Source of the DNA: Ectobacillus funiculus
GTDB lineage: Bacteria; Bacillota; Bacilli; Bacillales; Bacillaceae_G
Length of the DNA: 35,820 nucleotides
NCBI RefSeq assembly: GCF_004138295.1
Contig: NZ_SCFM01000039.1
Coordinates: 1 to 35,820 of the forward strand
Direction: 5' to 3'
In this document: one piece after another, positions 8,571 to 15,646 of the stretch
Numbering within the stretch: the first letter of the stretch is position 1
Layout: every line of letters starts with the position of its first letter
Position numbers and translations under genes: made by a program
Notes under the pieces: model-generated
The model's input: only the letters and a program-made list of their open reading frames with translations
Databases searched by the model: none
What the model was told of the DNA's origin: nothing

Positions 8571-8610
8571 TCATCTATGAGTGAATAATGGTACTTATAG
8601 ATGATTTTTT
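8571..8610 (+). terminator. Terminator about 120 bases after the GlcG-like gene
   Basis: TCATCTATGAGT pairs with ACTTATAGATGA (one G-U-type mismatch) and is followed by TTTTTT. It ends two bases before the CACTGTA element at 8613. Confidence 0.8.
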
Positions 8611-8612
8611 AA

Positions 8613-8674
8613 CACTGTAAGAAAGTGTAAATTTCTAGCCAGGAGACAATTTATGGGTGGGAGATTTAGCTTAC
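8613..8674 (+). ncRNA. Candidate structured element, copy 1 (CACTGTA element)
   Basis: About 60 bases homologous to 28744-28813. The first 31 bases differ at six positions, all transitions. A fold is possible: GTAAG (8617-8621) with CTTAC at the end, and AAATTTC with GAGATTT inside, leaving a ~25-base loop. The inner helix is kept in both copies, including one G-U swap. It sits immediately after a U-tailed hairpin. It could be a structured 3' element, a leader of the next operon, or merely a duplicated DNA segment. No known riboswitch class was recognised. Confidence 0.35.
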
Positions 8675-8847
8675 GTATAAAAAATATAGTAGAAAATCTT
8701 ACGAGAGAGTAGAACTATCTAAATCATTTCTGTTAAAAATTAGATATACTCGTTGAAACATTTACTAGCATAAGTTACTTACATATCCTTAACAGATATA
8801 AATTTTTAGGAATTAAGCTATCCGATATTTTTATTTTTCAGAAATTA

Positions 8848-8876
8848 TTGACAAATGGTTACGCTTTCAATTATAT
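8848..8876 (+). promoter_or_regulatory. Sigma-A promoter for the GntR operon
   Basis: Perfect -35 TTGACA (8848-8853), 17-base spacer, then -10 TTATAT (8871-8876). The start point would be about 8883, immediately before the inverted repeat at 8890, so a bound regulator would block elongation or initiation. Confidence 0.7.
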
Positions 8877-8889
8877 TTTATTTACAGAC

Positions 8890-8926
8890 AACTTGCATGG
8901 TACATGGTACATGTTACATGCAAGTT
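8890..8926. promoter_or_regulatory. GntR operator: long inverted repeat with inner triple repeat
   Basis: Perfect 10-bp arms AACTTGCATG and CATGCAAGTT enclose 17 bases made of GTACATG, GTACATG and the start of TTACATG, so CATG occurs four times at 7-base steps. It lies between promoter and start codon of the GntR gene, the usual place for autorepression by FadR-subfamily GntR proteins. Confidence 0.75.
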
Positions 8927-8959
8927 GTGATAGTAGAAATGGGAATGAGGTGATTGTAA

Positions 8960-9634
8960 TTGAATCTTTCGGTTGCAACAGAGAGTATTCATACGCAAGT
9001 GACTAATATCTTGCGTAAAGCTATTGTTTCAGGAGAACTAGATATGGGCCAAAAAATTTCTGAAACGACACTTGCTCAACAGCTAAATGTAAGTCGAACT
9101 CCAGTCCGCGAAGCATTGAAGCAGTTAGAGCGAGAAGGGTTGGTTGAAATTGTTCCTAGGGTAGGAACCTGCGTTAGGAAGCCGACTGAAAAAGAAATCA
9201 TCGAGCTATTTACGCTAAAAGAAGTGCTCGAAGGACTTGCTGCCAGTCAATTGGCCCAAAGAGGAGATGTGCCAGAGCTTCATGAACTGATCCGAGCGAT
9301 GGAACATATGGAGAAGTCGGTAAAAGAGGGAAATCTAGACGGCTATGTGGAAGCCAATGATTGTTTTCATGAGGCGATTTTAAAAGGAGCTGGAAATAGT
9401 AAACTACAGTTCCATTATGATTTATTAATTAATCAGCTGCCTTATAGACGATTTGTATATTTAACTCTTGAACAACCTGATCGTCTAGGGAAATCAGTGG
9501 AAGAACATCGGAGAATTGTAGAGGCAATAAAAGCGCAAGACAGCCAGCTGTCTGAACAACTCATGAGAGAGCACGTGAGAAAAAGCGGTGCGAAGCTTAC
9601 AGAAATCATCAAAGATGAGTTATTAAAAAAATAA
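8960..9634 (+). CDS. GntR family transcriptional regulator (FCD/FadR subfamily)
   Basis: A 224-residue regulator with an N-terminal winged helix (about 12-75; LAQQLNVSRTPVREALKQLE, then REGLVEIVPRVGTCV) and an all-helical FCD ligand domain (about 80-215; D.FH..I..GAGN, LL..Q..Y, EEHRRIVEAI and REHVRKS). FCD regulators sense small carboxylates or pathway intermediates, often through a metal site. The start is TTG at 8960 with AGGTGA about 7 bases upstream. It is the first gene of the monooxygenase operon, 34 bases before the next gene, and its own promoter carries a clear operator, so it probably controls the operon according to a pathway intermediate. Confidence 0.9.
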   Translation: MNLSVATESIHTQVTNILRKAIVSGELDMGQKISETTLAQQLNVSRTPVREALKQLEREGLVEIVPRVGTCVRKPTEKEIIELFTLKEVLEGLAASQLAQRGDVPELHELIRAMEHMEKSVKEGNLDGYVEANDCFHEAILKGAGNSKLQFHYDLLINQLPYRRFVYLTLEQPDRLGKSVEEHRRIVEAIKAQDSQLSEQLMREHVRKSGAKLTEIIKDELLKK

Positions 9635-9668
9635 GACTATCACTATTAAAGAGGGGCAGGGAGATCAA

Positions 9669-10817
9669 ATGAAATTTGGTATGTTTGCAAACTTGGCTGG
9701 ACCAGGAAGACATGAGGAATTTTCTAAGGCTCTTGAAGAAGCTAGAGAACAAGCTGTTTATTGTGATGAAGCAGGCTTTGATTCGATTTGGTATACCGAG
9801 CACCACTTTGGTCATGAAGGGTATGAATTGATTCCCAATCCAGTTTTAATGGGAGCAGATATCGCAGCTAGAACAAAGCAGATCCGTATCGGTCAAGCGG
9901 CGAACATCATTACTTTTTGGCATCCACTTCGCTTAGCGGAAGATATAGCATTATTGGACCAATTAAGCGGTGGACGTGTTGAAGTAGGGATTGGACGAGG
10001 GCTTTACGGAAGGGAAGCAATGAACCTTAATCAACTGGCTGACCCGCGAGACCAAGAACAAAACCGAGCGTTATTTGAAGAAACTTATGAAATTTTACTA
10101 AAAGCCTGGTCTGAGCGTTTCTTTTCTCATAAGGGACAATTTTATAACTTCCCTGCACCCGGACTAAAATGGAACCACCCATTAAGCCCACAAACTGACG
10201 ACTACATGGATATGGAAACAGGTGAAATTGCCAAAATGTCAATTATGCCTACAACCTATCAACGACCGCATCCTCCTATCTGGCAAGTAATTGACACACC
10301 TAGATCTATTAAATGGGCAGCAGAGCATCAAGTTAACGGGATTTTCTGGATGCCGACAGTAAAAGAATTAAAGAAACGTTTTGAGTTGTATCGTGAAACT
10401 CTCTCCGAGGCAAAAGGAGCACCTGCAGAGTTAGGTGAAGGGCTTGCTCTTGTTAGAGATTGTTATGTAGCAGAGACAATGGAAGAAGCAAGACGAGATG
10501 CTGAGGAGGCAGTATTACACACATATCGTTGGATTTGCCACTGGCGTGGCCTGGGCAACATGATGGACCCTGGCGAGGAATTAAAACCAGGTACTGAACT
10601 TAGTTATGATTTCTTGCATTCTCGCAATCTCCTGTTTGGAACACCGGATTATGTGGCAGAAAAAATTCAAGAATTAAAAGAAGAGCTGAATTTAAAGGAA
10701 TTATTACTTTGGACAAATCATGGCAGCTTATCGCACGAAAAAATTATGCGCAGTACGAAATTATTCGCGGAAGAAGTTATGCCTAAATTTAAAAATAAGC
10801 TTTCATTACATGTATAA
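9669..10817 (+). CDS. LLM-class flavin-dependent monooxygenase (luciferase-like), possible PyrA-type
   Basis: A 382-residue bacterial-luciferase-like TIM barrel that uses reduced FMN and oxygen. Family signatures are 'MKFGMFANL', 'EAGFDSIWYTEHHF', 'IRIGQAANI', 'HPLRLAEDIALLDQLSGGRVEVGIGRG', and the C-terminal 'GTPDYVAEKIQEL'. It needs a separate FMN reductase, and one is encoded four genes downstream. With two aldehyde dehydrogenases and a hydrolase in the same operon, the set parallels the pyridine monooxygenase pathway (PyrA/E then PyrB, PyrC, PyrD) known in Arthrobacter, so ring opening of an N-heterocycle is a reasonable hypothesis. Family membership is sure; substrate is not. The RBS is GAGGGGCAGGG. 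Confidence 0.9.
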   Translation: MKFGMFANLAGPGRHEEFSKALEEAREQAVYCDEAGFDSIWYTEHHFGHEGYELIPNPVLMGADIAARTKQIRIGQAANIITFWHPLRLAEDIALLDQLSGGRVEVGIGRGLYGREAMNLNQLADPRDQEQNRALFEETYEILLKAWSERFFSHKGQFYNFPAPGLKWNHPLSPQTDDYMDMETGEIAKMSIMPTTYQRPHPPIWQVIDTPRSIKWAAEHQVNGIFWMPTVKELKKRFELYRETLSEAKGAPAELGEGLALVRDCYVAETMEEARRDAEEAVLHTYRWICHWRGLGNMMDPGEELKPGTELSYDFLHSRNLLFGTPDYVAEKIQELKEELNLKELLLWTNHGSLSHEKIMRSTKLFAEEVMPKFKNKLSLHV

Positions 10818-10831
10818 GGAGGAACTAATTT

Positions 10832-11413
10832 ATGTTAGAAGTTCGCAAAGTGTATACAGTAGTTGAGGAAACAAAAATGGAGGGTGGAAAAGAGGTAACA
10901 CCGCCAATCTTAAATATTGCTGCTCTAGCTGTAGTTCGCAATCCATGGCACGGTCGTGAATATGTAGAAGATTTAAAACCAAAAATTTTAGAATATGCGC
11001 CTCCATTAGGGGAATTACTTGTCAGCAAGCTGTTTGAAGTAATCGGTTCTTCTGACGAAGTGGAAGCGTTCGGTAAGGCAGCCTTAGTAGGAGTGGATGG
11101 TGAATTAGAACATGCTTCAGCTTTAATCCACACTTTTCGATTCGGTAATAAGTTTCGTGATGCAGTAGAAGGGACAAGTATTTTATCCTTTACGAATAAA
11201 CGTGGGGGTCCGGGAGCCTATGTTACCATCCCGATGGTTCATAAGACGGATGAGTCCAAACGTTCCCATTTCATTACCTTCGAAGTGAATATACCTGATG
11301 CACCACGTGCGGATGAAATTGTCGTAGCGATTGGTGCTGCTACAGGAGGACGTCCACACCCAAGAATCGGCGATCGCCATCAGGATATGATAGAAATGGG
11401 ACTGAAGTCGTGA
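10832..11413 (+). CDS. Amino acid synthesis family protein (DUF1185)
   Basis: A 193-residue member of the AA_synth/DUF1185 family: 'VRKVYTVVEETKMEGGKEV', 'RNPWHGREYVEDL', 'GKAALVGVDGELEHASALIH', 'SFTNKRGGPGAYVTIPMVHK' and 'ATGGRPHPRIGDRH'. The family name comes from an old association; no reaction is firmly established. Members often sit beside luciferase-like monooxygenases and amidases in N-compound catabolic operons, as here. It lies 14 bases after the monooxygenase with RBS AAGGAGGA, and its stop overlaps the next start by one base (TGATG). Confidence 0.85.
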   Translation: MLEVRKVYTVVEETKMEGGKEVTPPILNIAALAVVRNPWHGREYVEDLKPKILEYAPPLGELLVSKLFEVIGSSDEVEAFGKAALVGVDGELEHASALIHTFRFGNKFRDAVEGTSILSFTNKRGGPGAYVTIPMVHKTDESKRSHFITFEVNIPDAPRADEIVVAIGAATGGRPHPRIGDRHQDMIEMGLKS

Positions 11414-12225
11414 TGAAACACCCGTTAATTGATAATCAATCCATTCATTACATAGAGAAAGGACAAGGAGCTCCTATCATATTCATTCATGGTGTCGGAT
11501 TGGATCTAAACATCTGGAGCAATCAAGTCCAAGCTCTGTCTTCGGAATACCGAGTTATTTGTTACGACATGCTGGGGCACGGTAAATCTGCCTGCCCCCC
11601 TGGGCCTTATACTTTAGAACAATTTGTTAAACAACTAGATGAGCTGTTTTCGAATTTAAGCCTTTCGCAGGCCCATTTGGTTGGCTTCTCCATGGGTGGC
11701 CTGGTTGCTCAAGCCTACGCTATTCGCTATCCAGAGAAGGTCTGCTCTTTGACCATCATGAGCTCGGTTGCCAAGCGATCCGAGGGGCAGCGTCAAGGTG
11801 TGCTTGCGCGGGTAAAGGAAGTAGAAAAGCAGGGACACAAAGCAACTATTACCGCAGCCATCCAGCGTTGGTTTAACAAGCCTTTTATGGAGAAGCATCC
11901 CGAGGTAGTCGCTCAGATCCAGCAACGGTTGGAAAACAATCAACCGAATGCTTACTTATCAGCCTACCGTGTGTTCGCTACAGCGGATGAAGAATTATAT
12001 GAACAATTGGCACAGATACAGTGCCCGACTCTCATTGTTACAGGAGAACTGGATCAAGGGTCGACATCTGAGATGGCCGAACTGATGGCTAAACAAATTC
12101 CTCACTCAGAGGTAGTTATCTTTCCAGGCATCAAACACATGCTACCTATTGAAGCAGCTGAGTCGCTGAATCAACTCCTACTATCCCAATTAGAAAAGTA
12201 CAATAAAAAGGAGATGACAAAATGA
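11413..12225 (+). CDS. Alpha/beta-fold hydrolase
   Basis: A 270-residue hydrolase. The oxyanion-hole motif is HGVG (26-29), the nucleophile is Ser93 in GFSMGG, the acid is Asp214 in TGELDQGS and the base is His242 in GIKHMLPIE; all are at the expected spacing. There is no signal peptide. In the pyridine-like scheme it would hydrolyse the N-formyl or amide intermediate, the role of the PyrC amidohydrolase, although such enzymes may also be esterases or C-C hydrolases. Translation is coupled: ATG overlaps the previous stop, and its own stop overlaps the next ATG by four bases (ATGA). Codon use is slightly GC-richer than in its neighbours. Confidence 0.9.
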   Translation: MKHPLIDNQSIHYIEKGQGAPIIFIHGVGLDLNIWSNQVQALSSEYRVICYDMLGHGKSACPPGPYTLEQFVKQLDELFSNLSLSQAHLVGFSMGGLVAQAYAIRYPEKVCSLTIMSSVAKRSEGQRQGVLARVKEVEKQGHKATITAAIQRWFNKPFMEKHPEVVAQIQQRLENNQPNAYLSAYRVFATADEELYEQLAQIQCPTLIVTGELDQGSTSEMAELMAKQIPHSEVVIFPGIKHMLPIEAAESLNQLLLSQLEKYNKKEMTK

Positions 12226-13706
12226 CGGAGCTAACAAAATACCAAATGTATATCAACGGTGAATGGGTCGAATCGAGCAGCGGCGAGTACTTTATGAGTT
12301 ATAATCCAGCAACGGGAGAACCTTGGTGCCAGGTTGCCAAAGGAACATCAGAGGATGTAGAACGAGCGGTAAAGGCTGCACACCGTGCTTTTGAAAACTC
12401 CAAATGGACTTCTATGACCTATTCACAACGTGGAAAATTGCTAAGACGCTTAGGAGATTTAATTGCAGAACGTTTTGATCACTTAGCGACCTATGAGACG
12501 CTAGATAACGGGAAATTAATTCGTGAAATGCGAGGGCAACTGCAATATCTCCCGGAATTTTACTACTACTATGCTGGACTGGCTGATAAGATTCATGGGG
12601 AAACTCTTCCCATCGATAAGAAAGATATGTTTGTTTTTACTTCCCGAGAGCCATTGGGCGTTGTAGCGGCCATTACACCTTGGAATTCACCGCTTTATCT
12701 TACTACGTTAAAACTAGCGCCGGCATTAGCGGCAGGCAATACAATCGTAATCAAACCTTCTGAAGTCACATCTGCATCTTTACTAGAATTAATGCCATTA
12801 ATAGAAGAGGCGGGATTTCCACCAGGAGTAGTGAATGTTGTAACTGGATTTGGTGATCCTGTTGGGAATGCATTAACAAGCCACCCGCTTGTTAGACGAA
12901 TTGCTTTTACCGGAGGATCGGAATCGGCTCGTCATGTAATTCATAACTCAGCTCAGCATTTCGCCAAGGTGACGTTAGAGCTTGGTGGGAAATCACCAAA
13001 TATTGTGTTTGATGATGCAGATCTAGACAGCGCTGCAATGGGGATTATTGCAGGAATCTTTGGAGCTTCCGGACAAAGCTGTGTAGCCGGTTCCCGAGCG
13101 TTCCTCCATAAAAATATCTATGATCAGGTCATCGATCGGGTTATTACCCGCACATCTAGCATTGTCATTGGCGATCCGATGGTACCGGAAACAGAAATGG
13201 GCCCTCTGGCTACCGAATCGCAATTGAAGAGAATGGAGCACTACGTTCGTGCTGGAAAAGAGCAAGGCGCCAACCTCATTTATGGAGGAAAACGACCAAC
13301 ACATTTAAAGAAGGGTTGGTATTTTGAACCAACAATTTTTGAACATACCAATAACCAAATTCGAATCGCCCAGGAAGAAATCTTTGGCCCGGTGTTGACG
13401 GTCATTCCATTTGAAACGGAAGAAGAAGTAATTGGTTTGGCGAACAATACCAACTATGGATTGGCTGCAGGAATTTGGACAAACAATCTTGCAAGGGCTC
13501 ACCAAGTCGCCAAAGCAGTACGGGCCGGTATTGTCTGGGTTAATACCTATAGGAGTATATCGCCAATTGCATCCATTGGAGGATCACACTGGAGCGGCTA
13601 TGGGCGGGAAGGCGGATTTGAGTCTATTCATGAGTATACCCAAAGCAAAGTCGTTTGGATGAATACTTCATCTGAACCAATGCCTGATCCATTCGTTATG
13701 AGATAA
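12222..13706 (+). CDS. Aldehyde dehydrogenase (NAD(P)-dependent), first of two in the operon
   Basis: A 494-residue ALDH superfamily enzyme that oxidises an aldehyde to an acid. Seen are the Rossmann region (ITPWNSPLYL, 151-160; KPSEVT, 178-183), 'FTGGSESA', general base Glu253 in LELGGK, nucleophile Cys287 in GQSCVAG, and 'EEIFGPV'. The full length and all catalytic residues are present. In the suggested pathway it would match PyrB, which oxidises the formamido-aldehyde formed by ring cleavage. It overlaps the hydrolase by four bases and is followed after 14 bases by the FMN reductase. Confidence 0.92.
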   Translation: MTELTKYQMYINGEWVESSSGEYFMSYNPATGEPWCQVAKGTSEDVERAVKAAHRAFENSKWTSMTYSQRGKLLRRLGDLIAERFDHLATYETLDNGKLIREMRGQLQYLPEFYYYYAGLADKIHGETLPIDKKDMFVFTSREPLGVVAAITPWNSPLYLTTLKLAPALAAGNTIVIKPSEVTSASLLELMPLIEEAGFPPGVVNVVTGFGDPVGNALTSHPLVRRIAFTGGSESARHVIHNSAQHFAKVTLELGGKSPNIVFDDADLDSAAMGIIAGIFGASGQSCVAGSRAFLHKNIYDQVIDRVITRTSSIVIGDPMVPETEMGPLATESQLKRMEHYVRAGKEQGANLIYGGKRPTHLKKGWYFEPTIFEHTNNQIRIAQEEIFGPVLTVIPFETEEEVIGLANNTNYGLAAGIWTNNLARAHQVAKAVRAGIVWVNTYRSISPIASIGGSHWSGYGREGGFESIHEYTQSKVVWMNTSSEPMPDPFVMR

Positions 13707-13720
13707 AGGAGAGATTGAAT

Positions 13721-14254
13721 ATGAAGCTATTAGGAATTTCAGGAACTATAACAGGATCGAAAACGAAGATTGTCGTTCAAAAGGTGCTAGAGGAGGTGAA
13801 GCGATATTATCCAGAAATTGAGGTAGAATTGCTGGATATGAAAGAGTACGATGTTCAGTTTTGCGACGGACGTAACCCGTCTTCCTACAATGAGGATACA
13901 AAAAAGGTCATTGATATTGTTTCTTCGGCTGACTTCTATATTATCGGAACACCGATATTCCAAGGATCTATCACTGGGGTGCTCAAGAATTTATTTGATT
14001 TAATCCAGCCGCAAGCTTTTCGTAACAAGGTAATGGGATTTGTTGCGACAGGAGGGACTTACCAGCATTATCTGGTTATTGAAAATCAATTAAAACCAAT
14101 TGCAGGGTACTTTAGAGCTTTTGTCGCTCCCGGCTATGTGTACGCTCATAATGACCATTTTAATCAACAGAATGAGTTGGTTGATAGTGAGGTAGTAAAC
14201 AGAGTGGAGAGCTTGGCTAAAGAAGTAGTCTATATGCAGAAGGCGTTAAAATAG
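13721..14254 (+). CDS. NAD(P)H-dependent FMN reductase, partner of the monooxygenase
   Basis: A 177-residue flavodoxin-fold reductase. MKLLGISGTITGSKT forms the FMN phosphate loop, and 'FYIIGTPIFQGSITGVLKNLFDLI' with 'VMGFVATGGTYQHY' are typical of the NADPH-dependent FMN reductase (SsuE/MsuE-like) family. It would deliver reduced FMN to the luciferase-like monooxygenase, the PyrE role. I chose ATG 13721 because AAAGGAGAG lies 7 bases upstream; the in-frame TTG at 13715 is too close to it. Confidence 0.9.
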   Translation: MKLLGISGTITGSKTKIVVQKVLEEVKRYYPEIEVELLDMKEYDVQFCDGRNPSSYNEDTKKVIDIVSSADFYIIGTPIFQGSITGVLKNLFDLIQPQAFRNKVMGFVATGGTYQHYLVIENQLKPIAGYFRAFVAPGYVYAHNDHFNQQNELVDSEVVNRVESLAKEVVYMQKALK

Positions 14255-14280
14255 AGTTCGATATGGGGAGGAGAAAGGCC

Positions 14281-15300
14281 ATGATCGCCAGTGTGATTGA
14301 ACGTGGAATAGGCAGAATGAAAGATGGGGAACTAATTATTCTTTTAGATGATATTAACACTGGAACGGGAACTTTAGTAGGGGCCGCACAGCATGTCACT
14401 CCAAATCTGGTGAATTTCATGACCAAGATTGGAAAAGGCTTAATTTCGGTATGTCTGACAGAAGAAAATGCGAAGAGACTAGATCTTTTGTTCATGGTTG
14501 ATCGTTCCCTAAACCTTAAAACGAAACCATTTACAGTTTCTGTGGACCATCGAACCAATACGACAGGGATCTCTGCTTACGAAAGGGCGGATACGATTAG
14601 AGCCTTCACTTATGAGGATGTCCAACCAGAGGACTTCCGAAAACCTGGGCATATTTTCCCGCTGGCAGGTAAAGAAAATGGACTATTGCAGCGAGTGGAT
14701 ATTGTCGAAGCGGTGATTGATTTGACTAAAATGGCTTCATTGGCACCAGTAGGCTACATCTGCGACATCTTAAACCAGAAGGGTGAAATGGCCTCCGAAT
14801 TGGAAATCGAAACGATGTCTGAAGAGTATGGATTACCTATTTTAAAAATGAGTGAGATGATGGAAGTGAGGAGAAATGACGTGCTATGCACGTTTACTGG
14901 TAAAGTCATTAGCGGAAATCAGATTGGTCGGCAAATAGGCTTTCCTACCGCTAATCTCCGTATTAATGAGGATGAGGTTCAGTTGTCAAATGGAGTATAT
15001 GGTGTGAAGGTTACCTACAACGAAAGACTATTCACTGGGATTATGAATGTGGGGATTAGACCTACCATCAGTGAAGAAGCAATGGTTCATTATGAAGTAC
15101 ATATCTTTGACTTCGATGAAATGATTTATGATGAAGTTCTTCAAATTGAGGCTTGCTTTTTCGTAAGAGAGGAAATTTCCTTTTTCAATCTGGATCAATT
15201 GATTTTGCAAATTAAGAATGATGTTGAACTTGTTAAAAGTCGATTGCATGCTGGGGAAAAAGCAAAGGAGACAGCTCTTTTAATTGGAGGAATAGCATGA
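14281..15300 (+). CDS. RibB-like domain fused to riboflavin kinase
   Basis: A 339-residue fusion. Residues 1-195 follow 3,4-dihydroxy-2-butanone-4-phosphate synthase (RibB): ...GELIILLDD..., VTPNLVNFMTKIGKGLISV, FTVSVDHRTNTTGISAYERA and KPGHIFPL. The acidic DDEDRENEGD catalytic loop is replaced by DDINTGTGT (23-31), and the metal-binding His of GHTEA is Ile141 (DIVEA), so normal RibB activity is unlikely. Residues about 198-323 are a riboflavin kinase: GRQIGFPTANL (216-226), NVGIRPT (256-262), YEVHIFDFDEMIY (271-283). All its key motifs are present, so it probably makes FMN. There is no FAD synthetase domain. The GGGGAGGAG before ATG 14281 sets the start; the stop overlaps the next ATG. Confidence 0.88.
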   Translation: MIASVIERGIGRMKDGELIILLDDINTGTGTLVGAAQHVTPNLVNFMTKIGKGLISVCLTEENAKRLDLLFMVDRSLNLKTKPFTVSVDHRTNTTGISAYERADTIRAFTYEDVQPEDFRKPGHIFPLAGKENGLLQRVDIVEAVIDLTKMASLAPVGYICDILNQKGEMASELEIETMSEEYGLPILKMSEMMEVRRNDVLCTFTGKVISGNQIGRQIGFPTANLRINEDEVQLSNGVYGVKVTYNERLFTGIMNVGIRPTISEEAMVHYEVHIFDFDEMIYDEVLQIEACFFVREEISFFNLDQLILQIKNDVELVKSRLHAGEKAKETALLIGGIA

Positions 15301-15587
15301 AAACAGTTTTAGAGAACAGTATTCATTTACCTGATTTAACGTTTGTTGATTTGTGTGAATCTAATTATGGGATTAATAGAGGAGTCTACAATACAATTGA
15401 TGCTTGGTTTTATAAGCATGGATTAAAAGATATATTGGATCGACGTCGGAATATTTTATCGTTTCTTGAGTTTATAAAACCGAAATCAGACTTAGGAAGG
15501 AACTTTCGGCAGAGGTTTGGACCTGGCGGTTTAGCTCTAAAATTACAGGAATATTGTTCAAATCATTACCTGAAAACAGGAACCTGA
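15297..15587 (+). CDS. Unknown 96-residue protein coupled to the riboflavin-kinase fusion
   Basis: I do not recognise this family. It starts MKTVLENSIHLPDLTFVDLC and contains 'NYGINRGVYNTIDAWFYKHG', 'DRRRNILSFLEFIKPK' and 'FRQRFGPGGLALKLQEY'. It is basic, helical and soluble. Its ATG overlaps the stop of the riboflavin-kinase fusion by four bases, so equal synthesis is likely. In B. subtilis RibR, a riboflavin kinase domain is followed by a similar-sized C-terminal domain that acts on FMN riboswitches, and RibR also lies in an operon with luciferase-like monooxygenases. A split RibR-like arrangement is possible but not shown by sequence I can verify. Confidence 0.7.
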   Translation: MKTVLENSIHLPDLTFVDLCESNYGINRGVYNTIDAWFYKHGLKDILDRRRNILSFLEFIKPKSDLGRNFRQRFGPGGLALKLQEYCSNHYLKTGT

Positions 15588-15646
15588 TAAGTGGATTCTA
15601 GATGCAGCTGATTATAATTGACGGATGAAAGGCAGATGAAGAATTC

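Noticed and set aside
14281-14860. Annotation as a working 3,4-dihydroxy-2-butanone-4-phosphate synthase (ribB)
   Set aside because: The acidic catalytic loop and the metal-binding His are both lost, so the plain name would mislead.
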